A stretch of 52,169 nucleotides of DNA, taken from Chloroflexota bacterium. GTDB lineage: Bacteria; Chloroflexota; Chloroflexia; Chloroflexales; Roseiflexaceae. Where the stretch lies: positions 1 through 52,169 of the forward strand of contig JAGWYG010000017.1 of assembly GCA_018969485.1 (NCBI GenBank), given 5' to 3'. The position numbers and the translations under genes were made by a program. Of this stretch, positions 36,590-46,720 are shown piece by piece; within the stretch, counting starts at the first letter, position 1, and each line of letters starts with the position of its first letter. Under the pieces are notes generated by a model. The model was given only the letters and a program-made list of their open reading frames with translations, made no database searches and was not told the origin of the DNA.

Positions 36590-38593
36590 ATGAGCACACC
36601 ACGTTCGACAACACCGTACGATGTCATCGTCGTCGGTGCCGGCCACGCCGGCTGCGAGGCAGCCCATGCGGCAGCGCGGCTCGGCTGCCGCACGCTGCTG
36701 ATCACCATCGATCTCGACCGGCTCGCCCACATGTCGTGCAATCCGTCGATCGGCGGCCCGGCGAAGGGCCACCTGGTCCGCGAGATCGATGCGCTGGGTG
36801 GCTTGATGGGGCGGATCACCGACCAGACCTTCATCCAGATCCGGCTGCTGAATGAGAGCAAGGGGCCAGCAGTGCAGGCGTTGCGCGCCCAGGCCGACAA
36901 GCGGCTGTATGCTGCCGCGATGAAGCGGGCGCTCGAGCACACGCCGGGGCTGGATCTGCGGCAGGCGCTGGTCGAGCGCATCGTGCCGCTGCAGCCAGCC
37001 GACGGATCGCCGGCGCGGTTTGCGGTGATCACGCATACCGGACGCCGCTACGACGGCCGTGCGCTGGTGCTCACCACCGGCACGTTCCTGCGCGGTCGCG
37101 CCGTGACCGGCGAGGCGGTCTGGGCCGCCGGCCGCGCGGGCGAGGCACCAGCCGACGCGCTGGCCGGTGATCTGGCGGGGCTGGGGTTTCCGCTGATTCG
37201 GCTCAAGACTGGCACGCCGCCGCGCATCGACGCGCGCACCATCGATTTCAGCCTGTGCGAGCCGCAGGATGGCAGCCCGACGCCCTGCTACTTTGGTCAC
37301 TACGCGCCGTACGGCCCCGCCGAACCGCCCGAACCCTGGATCGCCGGCGCGCCGAGCCCGGTCTATCCCGTCGCGGCGATGCCGGCGTGGCGACCGCAGC
37401 TGCCGTGCTTCCTGATCCACACCACCGACGCGTTTCATGAGATCGTGCGGCGCAACCTGCATCGTGCGCCGCTGTTCACCGGCGTCATCGAAGGCGTCGG
37501 GCCGCGCTACTGTCCATCGATCGAGGACAAGATCGTGCGGTTTCAGGACAAGCCGGCCCATGGCATGTTCCTCGAACCCGAGGGATGGCACACCACCGAG
37601 GTGTATGTCCAGGGATGCAATACGTCGCTCCCCGAGGATGTCCAGTGGGCGATGCTGCGGAGCATCCCGGCGCTGCAGCGCGTCGAGCTGATGCGTTCCG
37701 GCTATGCCATCGAGTATGACGCGATCGCGGCCGGCGAGTTGACGGCGACGCTCGCGGCGCGGCGCCTCGACGGACTGTTCCTCGCCGGTCAGATCAATGG
37801 CACGACGGGCTACGAGGAAGCGGCGGCGCAGGGGCTGCTGGCGGGCATCAATGCTGCCTGCTGGCTGCAGCGGCGCGCGCCGCTCATCCTGCGCCGCGAC
37901 GAGGCGTATCTCGGGGTGCTGGTCGATGACCTGGTGACGAAGGCGCTCCACGAGCCGTATCGCATGTTCACGTCGCGCGCCGAGCACCGCCTGCTGCTGC
38001 GCCATGACACCGCCGACCTGCGGCTGGCGCCACATGCGGCACGCCTCGGGCTGATCGATCCGCAGCACGCAGCGCGGGTTGAGCAGCGCCGGGCGGCGCT
38101 CGGGCGGGTGCGCGCGGCGCTGGAGCAGCAGCGCATCTATCCGTCGGCGGCGGTCAATGCCCGGCTGCGCGAGCGGGGGATCGCCGAGCTGTTGCATGAG
38201 ACGACCGCCGCGCTGCTGCTGCGCCGCCCCGACGTGTGCTACGCCGATGTGCGCAGCCTGACCGAGTTGCCCGACGAGGCGCCGCACATCATCGCACAGG
38301 CCGAGACCGAGGCGCGCTACGGTGGGTATCTCGAGCGCCAGGAGCGCGAGGTGGCGCGTACGCAGCGGATGGAACAGCACCCCGTCCCCGATGACCTCGA
38401 TGTCGCGCGCATCGCGGGCCTGCGCCTGGAGGCGCGCCAGGTGCTGGCGCGCGTGCGCCCGCGGACCGTCGGTCAGGCCAGTCGTCTGGCGGGGGTCAAT
38501 CCGGCCGACATCGCCGTGCTGCTGGTGGCGATTCGCCGTCACGAGCAGCAGCGCGCCGCCGCCCGTGCCACGGCGCCGGAGCCAGGCCCATGA
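36590..38593 (+). CDS. mnmG: tRNA uridine-5-carboxymethylaminomethyl synthase MnmG (GidA)
   Basis: A 667-residue FAD enzyme that, with MnmE, modifies the wobble uridine of several tRNAs. The N-terminal FAD loop is VIVVGAGHAGCEAAHAAARLG. The GidA signatures MSCNPSIGGPAKGHLVREIDALGG, RLKTGTPPRID, YCPSIEDKIVRF, GYEEAAAQGLLAGINAA and PYRMFTSRAEHRLLLRHDTAD are all present. A C-terminal helical domain (LEARQVLARVRPRTVGQASRLAGVNPADIAVLL) follows. I chose ATG 36590, nine residues before the FAD strand. ATG 36557 is an in-frame alternative, and neither has a strong ribosome-binding site. The stop is 7 bases from the converging methyltransferase. Confidence 0.95.
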   Translation: MSTPRSTTPYDVIVVGAGHAGCEAAHAAARLGCRTLLITIDLDRLAHMSCNPSIGGPAKGHLVREIDALGGLMGRITDQTFIQIRLLNESKGPAVQALRAQADKRLYAAAMKRALEHTPGLDLRQALVERIVPLQPADGSPARFAVITHTGRRYDGRALVLTTGTFLRGRAVTGEAVWAAGRAGEAPADALAGDLAGLGFPLIRLKTGTPPRIDARTIDFSLCEPQDGSPTPCYFGHYAPYGPAEPPEPWIAGAPSPVYPVAAMPAWRPQLPCFLIHTTDAFHEIVRRNLHRAPLFTGVIEGVGPRYCPSIEDKIVRFQDKPAHGMFLEPEGWHTTEVYVQGCNTSLPEDVQWAMLRSIPALQRVELMRSGYAIEYDAIAAGELTATLAARRLDGLFLAGQINGTTGYEEAAAQGLLAGINAACWLQRRAPLILRRDEAYLGVLVDDLVTKALHEPYRMFTSRAEHRLLLRHDTADLRLAPHAARLGLIDPQHAARVEQRRAALGRVRAALEQQRIYPSAAVNARLRERGIAELLHETTAALLLRRPDVCYADVRSLTELPDEAPHIIAQAETEARYGGYLERQEREVARTQRMEQHPVPDDLDVARIAGLRLEARQVLARVRPRTVGQASRLAGVNPADIAVLLVAIRRHEQQRAAARATAPEPGP

Positions 38594-38600
38594 TGGCGGG

Positions 38601-39638
38601 TCACGCGCGGTGGTCGGTGCGTTCGAGCACGACCACCACCGGCGTCATGCCGCCGACGCGCACGCGCAGCCACTGGCGGACGTGCCACCAGCCCGCGGTG
38701 CGCTGCAGCGTCTGCTCGAGCAGGCGTATCTCGTGGGTCACCAGCACCATGCGCGCCCGTGGCTGGGCGATGCGCGCCGCCTCGGCGATCAGCGCCGGGT
38801 AGAGCTGCAGGTTGTCGTGATGCGAGCCCACCAGGCGACCATACGGCAGATCGACGCACACGACCGAGGCGAACGCATCGTCGAAGGGCAATGCGCGGGC
38901 ATCGTGGGCCGCCAACTGAACGCGCGCCCGCAGCCCGGCGGCAGTCAGGTTCTCGTCGGCACACGCCAGCGCATCGGCATCCAGGTCGATGCCCCAGGCC
39001 GCACGCCACGGCGCCCGCGCGCCGCGCTCGACCAGCAGCGTGGCCGAACCACAGCACAGGTTCACGATCACGTCGGCCGGCGCCGGTGCGCTGAGCTCCA
39101 TCATCGCCGCGGCGAGCGGCGCGGCCAGCGCGCCCGGCCGCGAACAGCGCCGCCAGGCGCGGCTGGCGAGCGGGCGGGGCGTGAGGCGGATCAGCACGTC
39201 CCAGCCGTCACGCCCGTCGCTCCGGCGCAGCCGCACCAGCAGATCGCCGTCGCCATCGGTGGCGGTGAGCCCGAGGTGCCCCGCCAGTTCGTCGCGCAGG
39301 CGGCGCATCACGACGCTCTGCTCGCCCGCTGCGCTCAGCCGCAGGGTCGCGAATGTCGCCGCCGGCCAGGCGGCACAGACCTGACGGCAGGCGTCGACGA
39401 TGTGGTGCAGGTTGGCGTGCCCGAGCAGCGCGCGCGGCCGGGGCTCGGCAAAGCTGCCGAGCGCGTAGATCGTGGTGATCATGCGCGGCGCGGCCAGCGC
39501 CGACAGGCTGCCGCTGAACCGGAAGCGCACCTGCCCTGTGCCGACGTGGTCGATGTCGTCGGCGATCTGGCGTAGCTCGGCGAGCGCCAGCGGCTCGATC
39601 CCCGGCACGATCTCGGCTTCGAAGTACTGCAACATCAC
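38601..39638 (-). CDS. RlmL/Trm14-type RNA methyltransferase (UPF0020, THUMP-like N-terminus)
   Basis: A 345-residue class I methyltransferase of the UPF0020 family, which N2-methylates guanosines in rRNA or tRNA. The N-terminal 155 residues (FEAEIVPGIEPLALAEL ... DVLIRLTPRPLASRAWR) look like the THUMP/ferredoxin-like RNA-binding part. The catalytic part has motif I IVNLCCGSATLLVERG, the acidic IDLDADAL, and motif IV DLPYG (an N/D-P-P-Y relative). GTG 39638 has AAGGG at nine bases spacing. ATG 39635 is the adjacent alternative. The exact RNA target is not decidable from sequence. Confidence 0.87.
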   Translation of the reverse strand: MMLQYFEAEIVPGIEPLALAELRQIADDIDHVGTGQVRFRFSGSLSALAAPRMITTIYALGSFAEPRPRALLGHANLHHIVDACRQVCAAWPAATFATLRLSAAGEQSVVMRRLRDELAGHLGLTATDGDGDLLVRLRRSDGRDGWDVLIRLTPRPLASRAWRRCSRPGALAAPLAAAMMELSAPAPADVIVNLCCGSATLLVERGARAPWRAAWGIDLDADALACADENLTAAGLRARVQLAAHDARALPFDDAFASVVCVDLPYGRLVGSHHDNLQLYPALIAEAARIAQPRARMVLVTHEIRLLEQTLQRTAGWWHVRQWLRVRVGGMTPVVVVLERTDHRA

Positions 39639-39916
39639 GAATGGTCACCCTTCAATACGGGACGCCCGGCGGCTTCGGCGGCGAGGAACGTCTCCCCGCT
39701 CGGGTGGTGTGCGCCTGGCATGCGCGTATTGCATCATACGGCGCAGCACACGATCGGGCCAGCGACTGCCGGCGCGCTGGCGTGCGACGCGCATGGGTCT
39801 CCCTCGCTGCCCCGGACGGAGATCGCGGGCGCGTGGGCTAGCCGGCCCGCCGCCTGGCGGACAGGCGCGCGCCGCGCGCTCGGCATGGCGGATGGCGCCA
39901 CGGTGCCAGCGATGTG

Positions 39917-40615
39917 CTACGCGACCGCCACGGCCGCGCGATCGGCCACGATGCGCCCGTCACGCAGCTCGACGATGCGTCGGGCGTAGTGCATCACCCG
40001 CGGATCATGCGTGGCGAACACGAAGGCAGTGCCCAGCTCGCGGTTCAGCCGCTGCATGATCTCCATCGCTTGCTGTCCGTTGGCAGTATCCAGGTTGGCC
40101 GTCGGCTCATCAGCCAGCACCAGCAGCGGTCGTGGCGCCAGCGCCCGTGCGATGGCGACGCGCTGCTGCTCGCCGCCGCTCAGTTGATCCGGGCGATGCT
40201 GCGCCCGGTCGGCGATGCCGACCGCATCGAGCAGCCCGAGCGCCCGTGCGCGCCGTTCGGCAGCCGCGACGCCCGCCAGCAGGAGTGGCAGTTCCACATT
40301 CTCGAATGCCGTCAGCACCGGCACCAGCGCAAAGAACTGAAACACGAAGCCGATGCTGCGCAGCCGCAGATCCGCCCGCTGGTCGGCCGACAGCCCCGTC
40401 ACGACCTGATCGCCCAGCGTGATCACGCCCTGGTCGGGCCGGTCGAGGCACCCGATCAACTGTAGCAGCGTCGTCTTGCCCGAACCGGACGGGCCGACGA
40501 GCGCGGTGAATTCGCCGGCCCCGATGGTCAGGCTGACATCATCGAGCGCACGGGTCTCGGCGGCGCCGATGGTGTAGCGCCGGGTGACGCGTTCGAGCCG
40601 GACGGTGGTCGTCAT
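39917..40615 (-). CDS. ABC transporter ATP-binding protein (LolD/MacB type)
   Basis: A 232-residue ATPase. Walker A is GPSGSGKTT, the signature is [15 protein letters not shown], and Walker B is [38 protein letters not shown] is the Q-loop stretch typical of the MacB/LolD/FtsE branch. These drive permeases that perform mechanotransmission (lipoprotein release, peptide or drug export) rather than classic import. ATG 40615 is used. It follows the two permease genes on the same strand, 247 bases after the nearer one, and probably belongs to the same system. Confidence 0.93.
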   Translation of the reverse strand: MTTTVRLERVTRRYTIGAAETRALDDVSLTIGAGEFTALVGPSGSGKTTLLQLIGCLDRPDQGVITLGDQVVTGLSADQRADLRLRSIGFVFQFFALVPVLTAFENVELPLLLAGVAAAERRARALGLLDAVGIADRAQHRPDQLSGGEQQRVAIARALAPRPLLVLADEPTANLDTANGQQAMEIMQRLNRELGTAFVFATHDPRVMHYARRIVELRDGRIVADRAAVAVA

Positions 40616-40861
40616 CAATGGCCTGCCTTTCGGTGCCAGGTTCTGGCGTCGCCGGTGTCGGGATGTGCGCCCGCCTGGGGCGCATCACTGCCCGCCGCTG
40701 GCGCCGGAGCGGACGACCGGGCGCCGCAGCGCCGCCGCCAGCGGTGTGGGGGAGCCGGTGCTGCGTGCGCCACGGCAGCACGGGCGGGCCGGCGCAAGGC
40801 CTGATCTGGCGCGATGATGCCGGCGCTGACGCGACGTGGCGCCACCCTCTGCATGCGTGCA

Positions 40862-42094
40862 TCAACGCCCACGCAATGCCTGCACCGGCTCCAGGCGGGC
40901 CGCGTACCACGCCGGATACCCCGCGGCGGCTGTCGTGATCGCCAGCATCGCCAGCGCCAGACCGGCGAACACCTCCGGTACCGCCCGCCCGTACATGGTA
41001 TTGCTGATCGCAATGGCATCACCCGCCACGCCCGCGACCGATCGGTCGATGCTGATGCCGATCGTCGCCAGATAGGCGACGCCTGCGCCACCGACGGCCA
41101 GCCCTGCCACGATGCCGGCAGCGCCGAGCAGCGCTGCCTCGAGCACCATCAGCCCGAGCACCTCGCGGCCACGCATGCCGATCGCCAGCAGCACCCCGAT
41201 CTCGCGCAGCCGCTCGAAGATCGACATCAGCAGCGTGTTGGCGATGACCGATGCGACGATCAGGATGACGATCGCATCGAGCAGGACATAGAACGCCGAT
41301 GCTGATCGCATCGTCTGGATGACCTGCTGGTTGAGCTGCTCCCACGTCTGCAGCCGCATGCCGGTCACATCCAGCGCGGCCGCGACCTCGCCCGTCGCGC
41401 GGGCGTCGTCGAGATGGATCACGATCGCGCTGGCGCGCCGGCTGGCGTCGCTCAGGCGTTGCACCGTCGCCAGCGGCGCCAGCACGGCATGATCATCGAA
41501 TGCCGGAATGCCAGTCGAGAAGACCCCCTGCACGATGAAACCTGCCTCGCGGGCCACGCCTGCGGAATCGGCGACCGTCAGGCGCACCTGACCGCCGACA
41601 TCGACGCGCAGCGTGTCGGCGAGCGACTCGCCGAGCACCACGCCATCGCGCATGTCGGCCGCCAGAAATTGCCCGCGCCGCAATGCCGCGCGCAATCGAT
41701 CATATGCCGGCGCCGCGGGATCGATGCCGTAGACCTGCAGCCCGACCGATTCGCCGGCGCTGGCCAGCATCCCGCTGGTCCACAGCACCGGTGTCGCCGA
41801 CGTCACGTGCGGCAGCGCGGCGGCCTGCGCGGCCTGGGGCCCGGGATCAAGCAGCAGATCACGCCAGCGCACGCTCAACTCGCCATCACGGGCACCTGCT
41901 GCCCGCAGTTGGATGTGGCCCGTGCGCAGCATGATGCTGTTCTGCAGCGAGTCGTCGACGACGCCGGCGATCAGGGCATTGGTCATCATCAGCAACGCCA
42001 TGCCGAGCGCGACCGCGATGATGGTGAACCCCGTGCGCCGGCGGTTGCGGCCGAGATCGCGCCACGCCAGGTGCCACAGACGGGCGATGGACAT
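40862..42094 (-). CDS. ABC transporter permease (FtsX/MacB/LolC type)
   Basis: A 410-residue permease. One N-terminal membrane segment (RRTGFTIIAVALGMALLMMTN) is followed by a periplasmic-type MacB core domain at about residues 45-260. Three C-terminal membrane segments with the FtsX motif IFERLREIGVLLAIGMRGREVLGLMVLEA follow, ending AARLEPVQALRGR. ATG 42094 follows AGGAGG. It pairs with a second, different permease immediately upstream and the LolD-type ATPase downstream, so the transporter is probably heteromeric like LolCDE. The substrate is unknown. Confidence 0.92.
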   Translation of the reverse strand: MSIARLWHLAWRDLGRNRRRTGFTIIAVALGMALLMMTNALIAGVVDDSLQNSIMLRTGHIQLRAAGARDGELSVRWRDLLLDPGPQAAQAAALPHVTSATPVLWTSGMLASAGESVGLQVYGIDPAAPAYDRLRAALRRGQFLAADMRDGVVLGESLADTLRVDVGGQVRLTVADSAGVAREAGFIVQGVFSTGIPAFDDHAVLAPLATVQRLSDASRRASAIVIHLDDARATGEVAAALDVTGMRLQTWEQLNQQVIQTMRSASAFYVLLDAIVILIVASVIANTLLMSIFERLREIGVLLAIGMRGREVLGLMVLEAALLGAAGIVAGLAVGGAGVAYLATIGISIDRSVAGVAGDAIAISNTMYGRAVPEVFAGLALAMLAITTAAAGYPAWYAARLEPVQALRGR

Positions 42095-42116
42095 GCCCCC
42101 TCCTCGCGCACGCGGC

Positions 42117-43337
<1,221 letters not shown>

Positions 43338-43386
43338 GTTCGCGTTCCATCGTGCATGCGGCCGCTGGACGCGGTCGCGTTGCGGC

Positions 43387-43416
43387 ATCCTACGCTCCGC
43401 ACCGGTCGGCTGTCAA
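43387..43416 (-). promoter_or_regulatory. Promoter of the MacB/Lol-type ABC operon
   Basis: Minus-strand TTGACA (43416-43411) and TAGGAT (43392-43387) are 18 bases apart, about 50 bases before ATG 43337. The boxes are the same as those of the promoter at 9207-9234. The rest of the 43338-43645 interval holds nothing recognisable. Confidence 0.65.
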
Positions 43417-43645
43417 GCCGGGTGGCGCGGTGCGGCTCGCTGCTGATGTGCGGCGGTGCTGTGCGAGGGGCATCGTCGCACGCGCCGCGACGGTGGCTCA
43501 GGCTCTGGTGGTGGAGTACCGTCGTGCGCTGCCGCGCGGGGGCGGTGGGAGGTGTCGGGCACGAGCATCATCGCTCGCGGGTCGCTGCGCAGCGATCGTG
43601 GCGGCATGGCCAGCGGGGCGCCGGGCTCGCCGGAGACGGCACGCC

Positions 43646-44101
43646 TCAGCGCGCGTCCTGCCGTACGGTCGATCCGATCACCAGCGCGGCGCTCACCAGG
43701 ACCAGGTTTTTGATGATGTACTGGCCTTCCATGGTCAGACCGAATGGCATCGCGACCCACACCAGGTCGGGTCGGATGAACAGCGGCGAGATGGTGCCGA
43801 CCATCTGCAATAGCAGCAGCAGGATGGTGGTGCGCATCCAGCGGTTGCTGATCAGCCCGATGCCGATCACGATCTCCCACGATGCCAGCAGCGGGATGAA
43901 GATGTCCATCGGCACCAGCGGCACTGATGCGCGGATCAGTCCCTCGGCTGGGCTCAGCCCCGGGATGAATTTCAGCGCACCGAACCAGATGAAGACAATG
44001 CCCATCGACCAGCGCAGCAGGCTGATGCTGTGGCGCGCCAGAAATCCGGCGATCTGCCGATCGATGTGCTCGTAAAGCTGGGGAATGGAGCGTACGACCA
44101 T
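43646..44101 (-). CDS. DoxX/DUF417-like small membrane protein
   Basis: A 151-residue protein with four predicted membrane segments: LLRWSMGIVFIWFGALKFIPG, IFIPLLASWEIVIGIGLI, TTILLLLLQMVGTISPLFI and YIIKNLVLVSAALVIG. This is the DoxX/YkgB-type layout, with the W-x-G-x-L-K-F motif in the first segment. ATG 44101 follows GGGAGG. The same reading frame stays open far upstream, but that part is antisense to the LysR gene and is not used. It is divergent from the LysR regulator, which probably controls it. DoxX-type proteins are linked to redox or oxidative-stress functions in other bacteria. The role here is unknown. Confidence 0.85.
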   Translation of the reverse strand: MVVRSIPQLYEHIDRQIAGFLARHSISLLRWSMGIVFIWFGALKFIPGLSPAEGLIRASVPLVPMDIFIPLLASWEIVIGIGLISNRWMRTTILLLLLQMVGTISPLFIRPDLVWVAMPFGLTMEGQYIIKNLVLVSAALVIGSTVRQDAR

Positions 44102-44163
44102 GTGTGCCTCCCTGTGACTGATGTGCTGCCCGCTGCGATCGACTGCATCACCATACCATGCCA

Positions 44164-44199
44164 GTTCTATCACGTCTAATACCAATACTGTGATAGAAT
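44164..44199. promoter_or_regulatory. Inverted repeat with divergent extended -10 elements
   Basis: TTCTATCAC (44165-44173) and GTGATAGAA (44190-44198) are perfect 9-base arms 16 bases apart. The right arm contains the plus-strand extended -10 TGATAGAAT (44191-44199). The left arm contains the minus-strand TGATAGAAC (44172-44164). The site sits in the divergent DoxX-like/LysR region. It may be the LysR operator, a pair of mirror-image promoters, or both. Confidence 0.6.
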
Positions 44200-44239
44200 C
44201 AGAGCGTCCGGCGATGAATTGACCAGCAAGGTAGCGGCG

Positions 44240-45127
44240 ATGGAACTCCGGCTTCTGCGGTATTTCGAGGCAGTTGCCCGACACCAGCACGTCACGCGCG
44301 CATCGGCAGAACTCGCCGTCGCGCAGCCGGCGCTGAGCAAGGCCATGCGCGATCTCGAGCGCGCCTACGGCGGGGTCGCGCTGTTCGAGCGCATCGGGCG
44401 CAACATCCGGCTCACCGAAGCGGGCGAGTTCCTGCTGGTACGGGCGCGCAGCATTCTCGCACAGGTCGATGCCGTCCACGAGGAGATGCAGGCGCGGCTC
44501 GGCGTGCGCGGCGGGCGCGTCACCGTCGGCGCGCCGCCGACCGTCGGCGTCCGGCTGTTGCCTGCAGTGCTGGCCGCCTTTCACCGGCTCTACCCACAGA
44601 TCGAACTGCGCGTGCGCGAAGCCGGCACCCAGGCGCTGACCGGCATGCTCGCCGCCGGCGAGATCGACATCGCGGTCGTCACGCTGCCCACCATCGAGCG
44701 CGGCTTCCGGGTGACGCCGCTCTTCGAGGAAGAGTTGGTCATCGTCGCTGCCGAAGGTCACCCGCTGGCGCAGCAGCGCAGCATTCCCTTCGCCGCGCTG
44801 GTCGACGAGCCGTTCCTGCTCTACCCACCCGGATACGAGATGCGCGACGCGACGCTGCGCGCGTGCCGCCGCGCCGGCTTCACCCCACGGGTCGTCCTCG
44901 ATGGCGGCGACATGGATATGCTGCTGCGCCTCGCCGAGGCCGGGCTCGGCGTCACCCTGATCGCCCCGCTGGCGCTGGGAAGCGCACGTCTCGCCGTGCT
45001 GTCGATCGCCGACCAGGAGTTGCGTCGGACCATGGCGCTCTCGATGCGCGACGATCCGGCGACATCGCCGGCGACGCTGACGCTGCATGCATTCCTGGCC
45101 GAGCGTCTCGTGCGCCGAACCACCTGA
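44240..45127 (+). CDS. LysR-family transcriptional regulator
   Basis: A 295-residue LysR-type regulator. The N-terminal HTH is ELRLLRYFEAVARHQHVTRASAELAVAQPALSKAMRDLE, followed by LFERIGRNIRLTEAG and the linker helix. The effector domain (GGRVTVGAPPTVGVRLLPAVLAAF ... GEIDIAVVTLP ... LAEAGLGVTLIAPLAL) has the periplasmic-binding fold. ATG 44240 is preferred; an in-frame TTG at 44219 precedes it. It is divergent from the DoxX-like gene across an inverted repeat, the standard geometry for autoregulation plus control of the neighbour. The effector is unknown. Confidence 0.93.
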   Translation: MELRLLRYFEAVARHQHVTRASAELAVAQPALSKAMRDLERAYGGVALFERIGRNIRLTEAGEFLLVRARSILAQVDAVHEEMQARLGVRGGRVTVGAPPTVGVRLLPAVLAAFHRLYPQIELRVREAGTQALTGMLAAGEIDIAVVTLPTIERGFRVTPLFEEELVIVAAEGHPLAQQRSIPFAALVDEPFLLYPPGYEMRDATLRACRRAGFTPRVVLDGGDMDMLLRLAEAGLGVTLIAPLALGSARLAVLSIADQELRRTMALSMRDDPATSPATLTLHAFLAERLVRRTT

Positions 45128-45152
45128 ACACACGATGAGAGGAGCACAGACG

Positions 45153-45557
45153 ATGTGGCGTGGATTCAAGAAATTTCTGTTCCGTGGCAACGTCATCGAC
45201 CTCGCGGTCGCAGTAGTGATTGGGGCCGCGTTCAATGCCGTCGTCACCTCGCTGGTGAAGGACATCATCACGCCGCTGATCGCGGTGATCGTCGGCCAGC
45301 CCGATTTCTCCAGCATCGCCATCGGGCCGATCATGATCGGTAGCTTTCTCAACGCGGTGGTGTCGTTCCTGCTGATGGCGACGGCGGTCTATTTCGTCAT
45401 CGTCGTGCCGACCGCGCGGTTGAATGACGTGCTGAAGCACATTGATCCGCCCGAGACGCCCAAGCCCGCAGCGGCTCCTGAACCGACCCGCGAGGAGGTG
45501 CTGCTGCAGGAGATCCGCGACCTGCTGCGACAGTCCGACCGATCGCAGGCGCGCTGA
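45153..45557 (+). CDS. mscL: Large-conductance mechanosensitive channel MscL
   Basis: A 134-residue channel that opens on membrane tension to release solutes during osmotic downshock. The N-terminal amphipathic helix WRGFKKFLFRGNVIDLAVAVVIGAAFNAVVTSLV is the family hallmark, including the pore constriction. TM2 is FLNAVVSFLLMATAVYFVIVVP. The C-terminal helix (REEVLLQEIRDLLRQ) forms the cytoplasmic bundle. ATG 45153 follows AGAGGAG. It lies 25 bases after the LysR gene, and co-transcription is possible. Confidence 0.96.
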   Translation: MWRGFKKFLFRGNVIDLAVAVVIGAAFNAVVTSLVKDIITPLIAVIVGQPDFSSIAIGPIMIGSFLNAVVSFLLMATAVYFVIVVPTARLNDVLKHIDPPETPKPAAAPEPTREEVLLQEIRDLLRQSDRSQAR

Positions 45558-45595
45558 TGTGGCGCTGCGTGTGGCCTGGCGGCGTGCCGCGGGGC

Positions 45596-46693
45596 TCAGC
45601 CGACGCGCGGGCCGGCGTCGAGTGCCCGGGCATAGCCCGCGAGCATGGCGCGCGCCGTGTGGCGCCAGGTGAAGCGGGCCGCATGTGCCAGGCCACGCAT
45701 GCGCCAGCCTGACGCGAGCGCGGCGTCGCCGCCGATCTGCTGCGCAGCGGCGACCAGCGCCGCGATGTCGTCGGCCGGGTGGCGCCACCCCGCATCCCCC
45801 AGCACTTCGGCCAGGCTGGAGTGGCCGGCGTAGATCACGGGCGTGCCGCACGCCATGGCTTCGAGGGGCGGCAGACCAAAGCCTTCGTAGCGCGAGGCGC
45901 AGACGAATGCGCTGGCGCCGCCATAGAGCGCCGGCAGGTCGGCATCGGCGATGGCACCGAGATCGCGCATGGCGCTCCCGGGCGCATGGAGCGCGCCGCC
46001 GAACCCGGCGCGTACCAGGGCGAGCGGCGCGCCGGCTGGCCAGGCTGCCGCCAATGCTGCCAGCCGCTTGTGGCCGCGCGGTGTGCCGAGCGTCAGCGCA
46101 TAGCGTGCAGGGAGCCCGAGGCGCGCGCGCAACTCGGCGATCGCCGCGGCGGTTGGCGGCTGGAACCGCGCGTCGATGCCGAGCGGGATGATGTCGATGC
46201 GCGCCGGATCGATGCCGTAGAGCGCACATGCGCCGGTGGCGGCGCTGTGCGAGACGGCCTGGATGCGCCGGGCCTGACGCAGCCGCAGGCGCGTCGCCAG
46301 CTCGAGTGGCAGGCGGCGCCCGCGGGCGAGGCTCTCGGGAAACACCCGTGGAATGACGTCGTAGTGCGTGGTGATGATCGGGCACGGGCTGACGATGATC
46401 GGGGCCAGCAACGTCGGGCTGTGCAGCAGGTCGGCGCCGACGCGCCAGGCGATGTGTGCCAGTGCCAGCGCACCGGCCAGCCCGCCGGCCGGCACACGGC
46501 TCGGCAGCCAGCGCACCCCCGGCGCACGCCGCTCAATGCCGGCGAAGCGCGCATCCCGACGCTGCGGATCGACGACGGCCACCACATCATGGCTGCCACG
46601 CTCGGCGGCCAGACCCACGAGCATGCCGGCGGTCGCACGGCCGATGCCGGGGTATTCGTCGCCGATCAGGCGCGCATCGATCACGATTCGCAT
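45596..46693 (-). CDS. Glycosyltransferase family 4 (mannosyltransferase-like)
   Basis: A 365-residue GT-B glycosyltransferase. It begins IVIDARLIGDEYPGIGRATAGML, a start seen in GT4 mannosyltransferases. The nucleotide-sugar site lies in CASRYEGFGLPPLEAMACGTPVIYAGHSSLAEVLGDAG. HYDVIPRVFPES and VSHSAATGACALYGIDPARIDIIPLGID complete the core. ATG 46693 follows GGAG. It lies 27 bases after the GT2 gene on the same strand, and the two are likely one transcript. A role in surface polysaccharide synthesis is inferred. Confidence 0.92.
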   Translation of the reverse strand: MRIVIDARLIGDEYPGIGRATAGMLVGLAAERGSHDVVAVVDPQRRDARFAGIERRAPGVRWLPSRVPAGGLAGALALAHIAWRVGADLLHSPTLLAPIIVSPCPIITTHYDVIPRVFPESLARGRRLPLELATRLRLRQARRIQAVSHSAATGACALYGIDPARIDIIPLGIDARFQPPTAAAIAELRARLGLPARYALTLGTPRGHKRLAALAAAWPAGAPLALVRAGFGGALHAPGSAMRDLGAIADADLPALYGGASAFVCASRYEGFGLPPLEAMACGTPVIYAGHSSLAEVLGDAGWRHPADDIAALVAAAQQIGGDAALASGWRMRGLAHAARFTWRHTARAMLAGYARALDAGPRVG

Positions 46694-46720
46694 CGCATCT
46701 CCGGCATGATCGCACCGCCG

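Noticed and set aside
44102-45352. N-terminal extension of the DoxX-like frame to 568 codons
   Set aside because: The extension is antisense to the LysR and mscL genes. A good GGGAGG ribosome-binding site and family length place the start at 44101.
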